Shown: positions 52,925-59,387 of the stretch, piece after piece
How positions within the stretch are numbered: position 1 is the first letter of the stretch
How the letters are laid out: every line of letters begins with the position of its first letter
Source: Gemmataceae bacterium
Lineage (GTDB): Bacteria; Planctomycetota; Planctomycetia; Gemmatales; Gemmataceae
NCBI GenBank assembly: GCA_901538445.1
Contig: LR594584.1
Location: 4,880,412-4,944,411, forward strand
DNA length: 64,000 nucleotides
Reading direction: 5' to 3'
Position numbers and translations under genes: made by a program
Notes under the pieces: generated by a model
What the model was told of the DNA's origin: nothing
The model's input: the letters and a program-made list of their open reading frames with translations, nothing else
Databases searched by the model: none

Positions 52925-53602
52925 ATGAACCACATACACGCCGTTCTCCTCGACATTGATGGCACCCTGGTCGCCAGCAACGACGCCCACGCCCGCGCGT
53001 GGGTAAAGGCGCTCGCCGAGACCGGCCGCGAGGTGCCGTTCGCGGCCGTGCGGCCGCTCATCGGAATGGGCGGCGACAAGTTGCTCCCGCGGGTGAGCGA
53101 CCTCGAGGCCGACCGGGGCGAGGGGAAGCGTGTGAGCGACCGACGGGCACAGATCTTCCTCACGGAGTTCGTGCCGCACCTGCGCCCGACCCCCGGGGTC
53201 GAGCGACTCCTCCGGGAACTGACCGAGCGCGACGTGCGACTGGTCGTCGCCACGTCCGCGACGAAGGGCGAGCTGGAGCCCCTGCTGCGGGTGTGCGGTG
53301 CGGACCGGTGGATCGAATCGGCGACGTCGTCGGACGATGCCGAAGAGTCGAAGCCGGACCCGGACATCCTCCACGCCGCGATCGAGAAACTCGGCCTGCC
53401 GCGGGAGCAAATCGCCATGCTCGGCGACACGCCTTATGACGTGGAAGCGGCGCGGCGGGCCGGGGTCCGGGTGATCGCGCTGCGGTGCGGCGGCTGGGGC
53501 GACGCGGACCTGGCCGCGGACGAGGTGTACGCCGACCCGGCCGACCTCGCGGACCACCTGGACGATTCGCTGCTGGGGCGGGGAGTGCGGAACGAGAAGT
53601 GA
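52925..53602 (+). CDS. HAD-superfamily phosphatase, phosphoglucomutase-like
   Basis: A 225-residue HAD-IA hydrolase. AVLLDIDGTLVASNDAHARA provides motif I with the nucleophile aspartate and a cap-domain start, VVATSATKGELEPLL motif II, and KPDPDILHAAIEKLGLPREQ with MLGDTPYDVEAARRAGVRVI motifs III-IV. The small C1 cap and overall length match the beta-phosphoglucomutase/phosphoglycolate phosphatase group. Near TreZ and glycogen genes, a sugar-phosphate substrate would fit, but this is inference. It converges on the DUF892 gene. Confidence 0.85.
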   Translation: MNHIHAVLLDIDGTLVASNDAHARAWVKALAETGREVPFAAVRPLIGMGGDKLLPRVSDLEADRGEGKRVSDRRAQIFLTEFVPHLRPTPGVERLLRELTERDVRLVVATSATKGELEPLLRVCGADRWIESATSSDDAEESKPDPDILHAAIEKLGLPREQIAMLGDTPYDVEAARRAGVRVIALRCGGWGDADLAADEVYADPADLADHLDDSLLGRGVRNEK

Positions 53603-53617
53603 CGTGCTGGTGAAGCG

Positions 53618-53647
53618 GTGAGGCCCGCCGGTCACGGCGGGCCTCAC
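53618..53647. terminator. Bidirectional terminator between HAD and DUF892 genes
   Basis: GTGAGGCCCGCC-GGTCAC-GGCGGGCCTCAC, a perfect 12-bp stem, sits 15 bases after one stop and six before the other. Confidence 0.8.
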
Positions 53648-53653
53648 GGGGAT

Positions 53654-54238
53654 TCACCGCTTGCCCTTCGCGGGGGTCTTGGTGCTGGTCCGCTTCGCCG
53701 CCACGACAGGCACTTCTTCCTCATCCTCTTCACCGTCCTCGCCGTCGGCCGCCTCGGCGTCGATGTTGATGACGCTCTCGGCTAGTTCGGTCAACTTCTT
53801 GTCGGCCTCGCCCTCCTCGTCGAGCGTCTCTTGCAGCAGGGCCGCGGCGTCCTCGAACCCGAGGAGCGTGGCGAACGAGCGGACGCACCCGTAACCGGCC
53901 ATCTCGTAGTGCTCGACCCGCTGGGCGCACGCAATCAGGGCCGCGTCGATCACGGCCGGGTCGCCGACCTCTTCGAGCACCTCCTTGCCCTCCTCGATCA
54001 GCCCCTCCATCGCCTTGCACTTCTTGCCCTTGGGGCTCACGCCGAGTTCGGTGAACACCTCGTCGAGGCGCTCGATCTGCTTGCGGGTGACTTCCAAATG
54101 CTCCTCGAACGCGGCCCGCAGTTCGGGGGCGGAGGCCTTCTTCGCCATCCGCGGGAGCGCCTTGAGGAGCTGGTTCTCAGCGTTGTACAGGTCCTTCAAC
54201 TCGTTCACGTACAGGTCGTGGAGAGTTTCCATCGGCAT
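53654..54238 (-). CDS. DUF892/YciF-type ferritin-like protein
   Basis: A 194-residue four-helix-bundle protein of the DUF892 (YciF) family. MPMETLHDLYVNELKDLYNA opens it, with AENQLLKALPRMAKKA, LRAAFEEHLEVTRKQIERLD and QRVEHYEMAGYGCVRSFATL carrying the usual metal-type Glu/His residues. The C-terminal ~40 residues are an acidic then Lys/Thr-rich tail (EDGEEDEEEVPV and KRTSTKTPAKGKR). Related proteins are stress-induced in many bacteria. The start at 54238 has GGAG upstream; an ATG at 54265 is the alternative. Confidence 0.87.
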   Translation of the reverse strand: MPMETLHDLYVNELKDLYNAENQLLKALPRMAKKASAPELRAAFEEHLEVTRKQIERLDEVFTELGVSPKGKKCKAMEGLIEEGKEVLEEVGDPAVIDAALIACAQRVEHYEMAGYGCVRSFATLLGFEDAAALLQETLDEEGEADKKLTELAESVINIDAEAADGEDGEEDEEEVPVVAAKRTSTKTPAKGKR

Positions 54239-54295
54239 AACGAACTCCGGCACGGTTCGGTCCACGGGTCAGTCACTGGGCGCACCCCGAGTGCG

Positions 54296-54311
54296 AGCAA
54301 TTCACGGGCCG
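54296..54311 (-). promoter_or_regulatory. Sigma-54-type promoter for the DUF892 gene
   Basis: On the minus strand the site reads CGGCCCGTGAATTGCT. The -12 TTGC is exact; the -24 half has C for A. It overlaps the end of the intergenic gap behind the isochorismatase-like gene. GC (54298-54297) is 59 bases before ATG 54238. Confidence 0.62.
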
Positions 54312-54315
54312 CGCG

Positions 54316-54924
54316 CTACGCCCCAGTCGCGGCGAGCGCGGCGAAGTCGATCCCGGCGGCCGGCGGCGTCGGCGCCGACAGCACCCGCCGCATGAGGGCG
54401 AGCGCTTCGGCGCAATCGGCCGGCTCGTTCGACGCGACGCCGTCGGCCGGGACGACGACCCGCAGGTCGCGCATGTACGCGTCGTTCGCGGTGAACAGGA
54501 CGCACATGTCGGCCGCGAACCCGCCGACCACGACGGTCCGCACCTTGAGGTGCCGGAGCAGCACGTCGAGTGTGGTCGAGAAGAACGCCGAGTGCTTGGG
54601 CTTGATGACGAAGTAGTCATCGGGGTCGGGCAGGAGTTGCTCGGCGACCGGCCGCCCGGCGCACCCCGGTTCGAGGCACCGCTCCACGACGGCCGACAGG
54701 TTCGATCGCCACCGCCCGAAGTTGTCGTTGGCGTAGACGACCGGCGCGCCGGCGGCCCGTGCCCGCGCCTTGAGGGCCGCGAGTTGTCCCGCCGCGGCCA
54801 CGGCGGTTCGCAACAACTGTGGGGCCTCGGGGAAGTCCATCGGGTTGATGACGTCCACGAGGAGCAGGGCCACGGGGCACGGGTCGGGCTCGCCGCCGTG
54901 GAGGTTCTCGCTGTGTCGGGGCAT
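54316..54924 (-). CDS. Isochorismatase-like cysteine hydrolase
   Basis: A 202-residue amidohydrolase of the isochorismatase superfamily. The catalytic aspartate is in ALLLVDVINPMDFP, the lysine in DDYFVIKPKHSAFFSTTLDV and the nucleophile cysteine in VVGGFAADMCVLFTANDAYM. Members hydrolyse nicotinamide, N-carbamoyl compounds or isochorismate; here the substrate cannot be told. AAGAGG precedes ATG 54924. It lies 77 bp ahead of the DUF892 gene on the same strand, which has its own promoter-like site. Confidence 0.85.
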   Translation of the reverse strand: MPRHSENLHGGEPDPCPVALLLVDVINPMDFPEAPQLLRTAVAAAGQLAALKARARAAGAPVVYANDNFGRWRSNLSAVVERCLEPGCAGRPVAEQLLPDPDDYFVIKPKHSAFFSTTLDVLLRHLKVRTVVVGGFAADMCVLFTANDAYMRDLRVVVPADGVASNEPADCAEALALMRRVLSAPTPPAAGIDFAALAATGA

Positions 54925-54958
54925 GGGGCACCTCTTGGGAGAGCGACACGGGGGACAC

Positions 54959-54974
54959 CGCAACCCGCGTACCG
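54959..54974 (-). promoter_or_regulatory. Sigma-54-type promoter for the isochorismatase-like gene
   Basis: On the minus strand the site reads CGGTACGCGGGTTGCG. The -12 TTGC is exact; the -24 half has T for C. The GC (54961-54960) is 36 bases before the ATG, giving a short leader that still holds the ribosome site. Confidence 0.66.
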
Positions 54975-54988
54975 CGGCCGGCCCGTGG

Positions 54989-55004
54989 CGGCACGAGCGT
55001 TGCG
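54989..55004 (+). promoter_or_regulatory. Sigma-54-type promoter for the small conserved protein
   Basis: Reads CGGCACGAGCGTTGCG, an exact match to CGGCAC-N5-TTGC. It faces away from the site at 54959, with only 14 bases between the two -24 ends. GTG 55053 is 49 bases beyond the GC (55002-55003). Confidence 0.77.
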
Positions 55005-55052
55005 TCTCCCGGGTGCGGGGCGGTTGGGATACGGGCCGAAGGGTGACGCGAC

Positions 55053-55403
55053 GTGGCGAGCAAGAAGCGCGAGCGAACGATCGGCGGGAAGTACCCGGTG
55101 ACGCCGGACGGCCGGTACTTCGTCGTCCGCGGGCGGCTGTGGCGGCTGACGAACCCGGCGCTCCCCGAGGCGGAGCGCTTGCGGCTCGTCGGCATCCTGT
55201 CGCGGGCGCGGTCGGCGCTCCGCCGGGCCTCCGGGTCGTCGCCCGAGGAGCGGAAGGCGGCCCGGCGACAGGTTCAGGAGTCGAAGACGGCGCTGGGCGA
55301 GCGGGGCCCGGTGTGGTGGACCGACGGGGCACCGGACTACAACCGGCACATGGCCGTCAACACCCCGTACCGCGAGTGGTTCGAGGCGCTGGGGGCCGGC
55401 TGA
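55053..55403 (+). CDS. Conserved small protein, RGRLWR family, 116 aa
   Basis: A soluble basic protein starting MASKKRERTIGGKYPVTPDG. RYFVVRGRLWRLTNPALPEA, a central basic helix (SSPEERKAARRQVQESKTAL) and GPVWWTDGAPDYNRHMAVNT form a conserved pattern that I have seen in hypothetical proteins of proteobacteria, where it has no known function. The start is GTG 55053 (AAGGGTG upstream). It is the only unknown in the sigma-54 island with an exact promoter match, which makes it a good candidate for a new stress protein. Confidence 0.72.
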   Translation: MASKKRERTIGGKYPVTPDGRYFVVRGRLWRLTNPALPEAERLRLVGILSRARSALRRASGSSPEERKAARRQVQESKTALGERGPVWWTDGAPDYNRHMAVNTPYREWFEALGAG

Positions 55404-55404
55404 A

Positions 55405-56691
55405 TCACACCTCGACCGTTTCCAGGTACTCGGAGATCGCGCCGCGGGTGCTCCGCACGGCCCGCCAGTACGCGCCGAGGACGAGCAACCAGCCGACCAT
55501 GAGCGCGGCCTGCTCGTACATCCGCACCGCGTCGGTCACCGGCCGAGGCTGGAACCGCTTCTCGTACGCCATCCAGCCGATCGTCGCGACAGCGGCCGCG
55601 ACCGCGACCACCAGCCCGAGCAGGCCCACGGCCCGCGCCGCCTGCGGCCGCTTCAGCGTGACCCCGGCCGAGACGAGCCCGGCCAGGAACCAGAACTCGG
55701 CGGCCACCGCGAGGATCAGGAACGCGTACCGGAAGTACGGGTACTCCTCCCGCATCGCCAGCTTGTCGCACCCCGCGGCCCCGAGTAGCGCGGCGACGGC
55801 GAACGGGGTCGCGAGGCCGCTGAGAATGAACATCCCCTTCGCGCCGCTGCTCCGCGGCACGCCGCCGCACGCGAGCCGGCCGAGCGACAGGAACAGCCCA
55901 CCCAGGACGACCGGCACGCCGTACCCGGCGAGGTTGACCAGCTCTTCCTTGCTCAGCATGATCGAGTTCGGGTCGGTCGTGTTGACGTAGCCCGCGATCG
56001 ACACCCAGTCGCCGCCGGGGCCGCGCGGCAGCGCCACGCCGCCCTTCGCGCAGGCGGCCTTGGCGAACCCGACGAACGCCGGCAGCGCCAGCACGAAGAG
56101 GCCGAGGAGCACCCAGTACATGCCGCGGCGGGCCTTCTTCCAGCCCGGGATCGCCAGCGGCTCGGCCGGCCCCATCGGCGACGCCCCGATCGGCCCGGCC
56201 CCCACCCCGGTGCCGAGCGGCCGCCCGGCCGCGCCGCCGAGCCGGGTCATCGACTCGCGGGACCGGCCGGCCGCCGACGCGGGTGCGGCCGCGGGCGGGA
56301 GCTTGGGGAACGGGTCGAACCCGGGCGACGACGGCGCTCGCACGGGCGGGAACACCGGGGCCGGGCCGGGCGGCGCGTTCTGGACCGGGGGGAATGGGCT
56401 GGGCCGCGGCGGGGGCGAGTCGGCCCCCCAGTCGGTCGGGCTCGCGACCGTGGGGCCGCCCGGCTGCGGGTTCTGCCGCGTGGGGACGGTGCCGATCCCG
56501 TCGTCGTCGTCGAGCGGGGACCGCTGCTGCATCTGCTGCTGGGCCTGCTCGTGCTGGGCCTGCTCCTGCTCGTCGCCGGTCGGCACGGGAACGGGCTCGG
56601 CGCAGTACGGGCACTTCACCCGCTTTCCGGCGGACTCGTCCCGCGCGCGGAACCGCTTCCCGCACGACGGACAACCCAGTGTGATCGGCAT
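55405..56691 (-). CDS. Zinc-ribbon membrane protein with Pro-rich linker
   Basis: A 428-residue protein. The N-terminus MPITLGCPSCGKRFRARDES carries a C-x2-C...C-x2-C zinc ribbon (second pair in VKCPYCAEPV). A Gln-rich then Pro-rich linker (QAQHEQAQQQMQQ; PSPFPPVQNAPPGPAPVFPP) of ~120 residues leads to about seven hydrophobic helices (WVLLGLFVLALPAFVGFA; FAVAALLGAAG; VGLLGLVVAVAAAVATIGWM). This layout is common in planctomycetes and its role is unknown. The start at 56691 is chosen because the ribbon begins there. It is followed on the right by a 160-bp gap. Confidence 0.75.
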   Translation of the reverse strand: MPITLGCPSCGKRFRARDESAGKRVKCPYCAEPVPVPTGDEQEQAQHEQAQQQMQQRSPLDDDDGIGTVPTRQNPQPGGPTVASPTDWGADSPPPRPSPFPPVQNAPPGPAPVFPPVRAPSSPGFDPFPKLPPAAAPASAAGRSRESMTRLGGAAGRPLGTGVGAGPIGASPMGPAEPLAIPGWKKARRGMYWVLLGLFVLALPAFVGFAKAACAKGGVALPRGPGGDWVSIAGYVNTTDPNSIMLSKEELVNLAGYGVPVVLGGLFLSLGRLACGGVPRSSGAKGMFILSGLATPFAVAALLGAAGCDKLAMREEYPYFRYAFLILAVAAEFWFLAGLVSAGVTLKRPQAARAVGLLGLVVAVAAAVATIGWMAYEKRFQPRPVTDAVRMYEQAALMVGWLLVLGAYWRAVRSTRGAISEYLETVEV

Positions 56692-56799
56692 GACACTTCT
56701 CGAGGTGGGATCGGCAGCCAACGTCTCGACATACTAAGCGGGCGGCGGCCCCCGCGGAACCCCCGCCCCCGTGAAAATGCCCCGGTCCCGCCCCAAACG

Positions 56800-56836
56800 C
56801 CAGCGACCGGAGGCCGTGGGAGCCCCCGGTCGCTGG
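56800..56836. terminator. Hairpin after the dioxygenase gene
   Basis: An 11-bp stem, CCAGCGACCGG...CCGGTCGCTGG, 22 bases beyond the dioxygenase stop. The CAGCGACCGG core is shared with the palindrome at 21927-21992. Confidence 0.65.
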
Positions 56837-56858
56837 TTCTGCCCGCCCCGGTCGCGGC

Positions 56859-57533
56859 TCAGCTCTCCGGGGTCACGCCGAGGACGATGACGAAGTTCGC
56901 GGCTAGCTCGCCGATCTTCGAGTCCTTCACCTTCGCGAAGTCCACGGTGATCGCGTCGCGCTGCTTCGCGTCCTTGACGCTCTTCCAGATACCGTCGCGC
57001 GGGTTACCGGGGTGGTCCTTGATGTACATCTGCGTGTTGAGCAGGCTCTTGTTCCCCTTCTTCACCTTGAAGTGGATGTGCGGGGTGCGGCCGGGGTACG
57101 GCACGGGCTTGATGGTGCGGAAGTAGTACTCACCGGTGCTCCCGGTGACGAACCGCCCGAACCCCTGGAAGTTCTTGTCCTGCTTGTCCTTCTTGCCGTC
57201 GCTGTCGGCGGTGTGCAGGTACACCCCGTTGCCGTCGCACTGCCAGATCTCGACGACGGCGTTCTTGAGCGGGTTCCCCTTGGCGTCGAGCACCTTGCCC
57301 GTGAGGTGCGTGATCTCGCCGATCCCCGGGGTGATGCCGTCGTTGATGACGAGCAGGTCGTTGTCGGTATCGAGCGGGAGCTTGTTCGGGTAGAACGGCC
57401 CCTCGGTCTGGTCCGGGGTGCGGGTGAGTTCCTCGGCGAACGCGCCCTTCACGGTCCAGAACGGGAGGACGGTCGCGGCCGCGGCGGACCGGAGGAAGAG
57501 TCGGCGGGTCGGGTCGTACAGCGGGGTCGTCAT
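56859..57533 (-). CDS. Intradiol dioxygenase-like protein, exported
   Basis: A 224-residue protein of the protocatechuate/catechol intradiol dioxygenase fold. A Tat-type leader (RRLFLRSAAAATVLPFWTVK) is followed by TEGPFYPNKLPLDTDNDLLV, the usual opening of the core, NAVVEIWQCDGNGVYLHTAD, GEYYFRTIKPVPYPGRTPHI and HFKVKKGNKSLLNTQMYIKD. The Tyr and His iron-site residues appear to be present in YYFRTIKPVPYPGRTPHIHF. Being secreted, it may act on aromatic compounds outside the cell. ATG 57533 follows an AGGAG. Confidence 0.82.
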   Translation of the reverse strand: MTTPLYDPTRRLFLRSAAAATVLPFWTVKGAFAEELTRTPDQTEGPFYPNKLPLDTDNDLLVINDGITPGIGEITHLTGKVLDAKGNPLKNAVVEIWQCDGNGVYLHTADSDGKKDKQDKNFQGFGRFVTGSTGEYYFRTIKPVPYPGRTPHIHFKVKKGNKSLLNTQMYIKDHPGNPRDGIWKSVKDAKQRDAITVDFAKVKDSKIGELAANFVIVLGVTPES

Positions 57534-57657
57534 GCGTGCGGCTCCTGGGGCGATTCGCGGCGGGCGGTGCGGGACGTGTTCCTCGCACCTCAACCTTAAA
57601 CGGAGACGGGGCCGCCGGAACCCGCATTCGCGCGACGATCCGGGCCGTTACGCGGTG

Positions 57658-58014
57658 TTACTTTCGGGCCGCGAGCCACTCGGCGAGGGCGCGGATCTGC
57701 TCGGGCGTCATCTTGTCGCCGAACGCAGGCATGAGCCGGGCGTCGGGCCGCACGCTCTTGGGGTTGGCGACGTAGGCGGCGATCCAGTCGGCGGTCATGC
57801 CGGTGGCCGAGCCGATGTGCGACAGGTCCGGCCCCTTGGACCCGCCGAGCGTCGGGCCGCCGGGCTCGCCGGCCCGTGCGTGGCACCTGGCGCAGTGGTG
57901 CTGGTACAGCGCCTCCGGGTCGGTCCCGGTCGGCCCGGGGGGCTCGCCGCACCCCGTGATCGCGGCGACCGACACGCAGAGCAACAACGCGATGGAGAAG
58001 CGGACCAGAGGCAT
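57658..58014 (-). CDS. Small lipoprotein cytochrome c
   Basis: A 118-residue protein. The leader MPLVRFSIALLLCVSVAAITGC ends with a lipobox-like AITGC, suggesting a membrane-anchored lipoprotein. A single haem site, HHCARCHARAG (CxxCH), and the distal methionine in RLMPAFGDKMTPEQIRAL are typical of class I c-type cytochromes. It would carry electrons in the periplasm or at the membrane. It is upstream of the dioxygenase gene on the same strand (125 bp) and downstream of the toxin gene. Confidence 0.83.
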   Translation of the reverse strand: MPLVRFSIALLLCVSVAAITGCGEPPGPTGTDPEALYQHHCARCHARAGEPGGPTLGGSKGPDLSHIGSATGMTADWIAAYVANPKSVRPDARLMPAFGDKMTPEQIRALAEWLAARK

Positions 58015-58042
58015 TGCGAAGGTCTCGACCCAAAGGACGTGG

Positions 58043-58390
58043 TCACGGGTTCGCCGCGTGCGGTTGTAGCACGGTGACGACCGCTGCCAAAATCCGCTGG
58101 AACGCGGGTGCGGTTAACTTACCGACAGACCTGCTAATCAGCGATTGGCTCGCGGTGAAGAGCTTGCCGGGACGGGCGAAACTCACGACCAGAAGTCCGC
58201 CCTGTGCGAAGTCCACCGCATCGAGGGCGATTGCCGCGGGGTCACCGTATGCGTTGCTCGTGATTTGGCACAACACCCAGTCCCCGCGGCCCGCATCGGC
58301 AAGGCACACGGCGGGCCGCAACTTCGCCGAGGACAGGTCCGAGAAGGGGAACGTGACGAGAACTACGTCCCCGATTGCAGGTGCGCCCAC
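58043..58390 (-). CDS. MazF/PemK-type toxin
   Basis: A 115-residue protein of the PemK/MazF (CcdB-fold) ribonuclease toxin family. GDVVLVTFPFSDLSSAKLRP, then AVCLADAGRGDWVLCQITSN and LLVVSFARPGKLFTASQSLI, follow the family pattern. It would cleave mRNA when its antitoxin is lost. The start is GTG 58390, with GGAGG and normal spacing. It overlaps the upstream antitoxin gene by 28 bases, the standard layout of such pairs. Confidence 0.8.
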   Translation of the reverse strand: MGAPAIGDVVLVTFPFSDLSSAKLRPAVCLADAGRGDWVLCQITSNAYGDPAAIALDAVDFAQGGLLVVSFARPGKLFTASQSLISRSVGKLTAPAFQRILAAVVTVLQPHAANP

Positions 58391-58581
58391 GCTGCGTCCT
58401 CCTCGGAGCGGTTCCAGTCCGCGAGGGCACTCTCGCTGAGCAGGGCGGCTTCGTTGGGATGCGGCGGGGGCTCCTCGTCGAGAATGGTCACGAGGGCGCG
58501 GCGTGCTGCGGAAAGTGGAACGGCTTCGAGGAGCCGCACCACGCCATCGACTCCGATGACGGCTTCTACGGTTCTGATCAT
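58363..58581 (-). CDS. Antitoxin of a MazF-type pair, 72 aa
   Basis: Starts MIRTVEAVIGVDGVVRLLEA. The opening VIGVDGVVRLLEAVPLSAAR resembles a swapped-hairpin (AbrB/MazE-like) or short DNA-binding beta strand, and the C-terminus (LLSESALADWNRSEEDAAWA) is an acidic helix that would cover the toxin. It directly precedes and overlaps the toxin gene, so the role is inferred from context. It should autoregulate the operon. Confidence 0.7.
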   Translation of the reverse strand: MIRTVEAVIGVDGVVRLLEAVPLSAARRALVTILDEEPPPHPNEAALLSESALADWNRSEEDAAWAHLQSGT

Positions 58582-58687
58582 AATCGTACTGTACCCCACG
58601 GCGACAAAGCCGACAACCACACGAACCGAGTGTGCGGGGCGCGTGTCGCGCATTGCTCCCCGAAGTCCGCTCGCACCAGAGGTTCTC

Positions 58688-59317
58688 ATGAGCCACGTCG
58701 TTCTGCTGGGCGACTCGATCTTCGACAACGCGGCCTACGTGCCGGATCGACCACCGGTCATCGAACAAGTGCGGCGAGGGCTCCCGCTTGGCTGGAAGGC
58801 GACACTTGTTGCCGTGGACGGCCACATGGTCGAGGACATCTCAACACAACTTGGCCGCGTGCCGGGCACTGCGACGCATCTGATTCTGAACGTCGGCGGC
58901 AACGACGCCCTGTCCGCGAGCAGCTTGCTTCGCGAACCGGTCGCTACCGTGGGGGACGCCCTGACGACTATTGCCGAGGCGATCAGCGAGTTTCGGACGG
59001 CCTACATCGAGATGCTGAGACTCGTCCTCAATCTGGGTAAGCCAACGTGCGTCTGTACGATTTACGACGCCGTGCCGGTGATCAGCGGGGCCGAGCGTGC
59101 GGCACTCGCCGGCTTCAACGACGTCATTTCGCGAGCCGCCGTCACCGCCGGGGTTCCGGTGGTCGAGTTACGGGTGGTTTGCAATTCCGCGGACGACTAC
59201 TCGCCGCTGTCGCCGATTGAGCCCTCAGTAACCGGCGGAGCGAAGATCGCAGATGCCATCTGCCGGATGCTCGCAGCCCACGACTTCACGACCCGCCGCA
59301 CCGCCGTCTGGGTGTGA
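58688..59317 (+). CDS. SGNH/GDSL-family hydrolase
   Basis: A 209-residue esterase-fold protein. The nucleophile block VVLLGDSIFDNAAYV (GDS with catalytic serine), HLILNVGGNDALSAS (block III GxND) and the later VVELRVVCNSADDYSPLSPI fit the SGNH group, although the final block, usually DxxH, reads DDYSPLSP and has no histidine, so activity is uncertain. There is no signal peptide. It is divergent from the toxin-antitoxin pair and precedes recN by 70 bp. Confidence 0.72.
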   Translation: MSHVVLLGDSIFDNAAYVPDRPPVIEQVRRGLPLGWKATLVAVDGHMVEDISTQLGRVPGTATHLILNVGGNDALSASSLLREPVATVGDALTTIAEAISEFRTAYIEMLRLVLNLGKPTCVCTIYDAVPVISGAERAALAGFNDVISRAAVTAGVPVVELRVVCNSADDYSPLSPIEPSVTGGAKIADAICRMLAAHDFTTRRTAVWV

Positions 59318-59387
59318 CCCGCCGGGGAGGCTGACTCGCGCGCCGACGCACCTTCACCCGCCGGTACGGCGGCCGTACCATTGCGGT

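Noticed and set aside
54240..54256. A second GG-N10-GC match in front of the DUF892 gene (TGGACC...GTGC, minus strand)
   Set aside because: It would put the transcription start almost on the start codon, leaving no room for the visible ribosome site; the site at 54296 is better placed.
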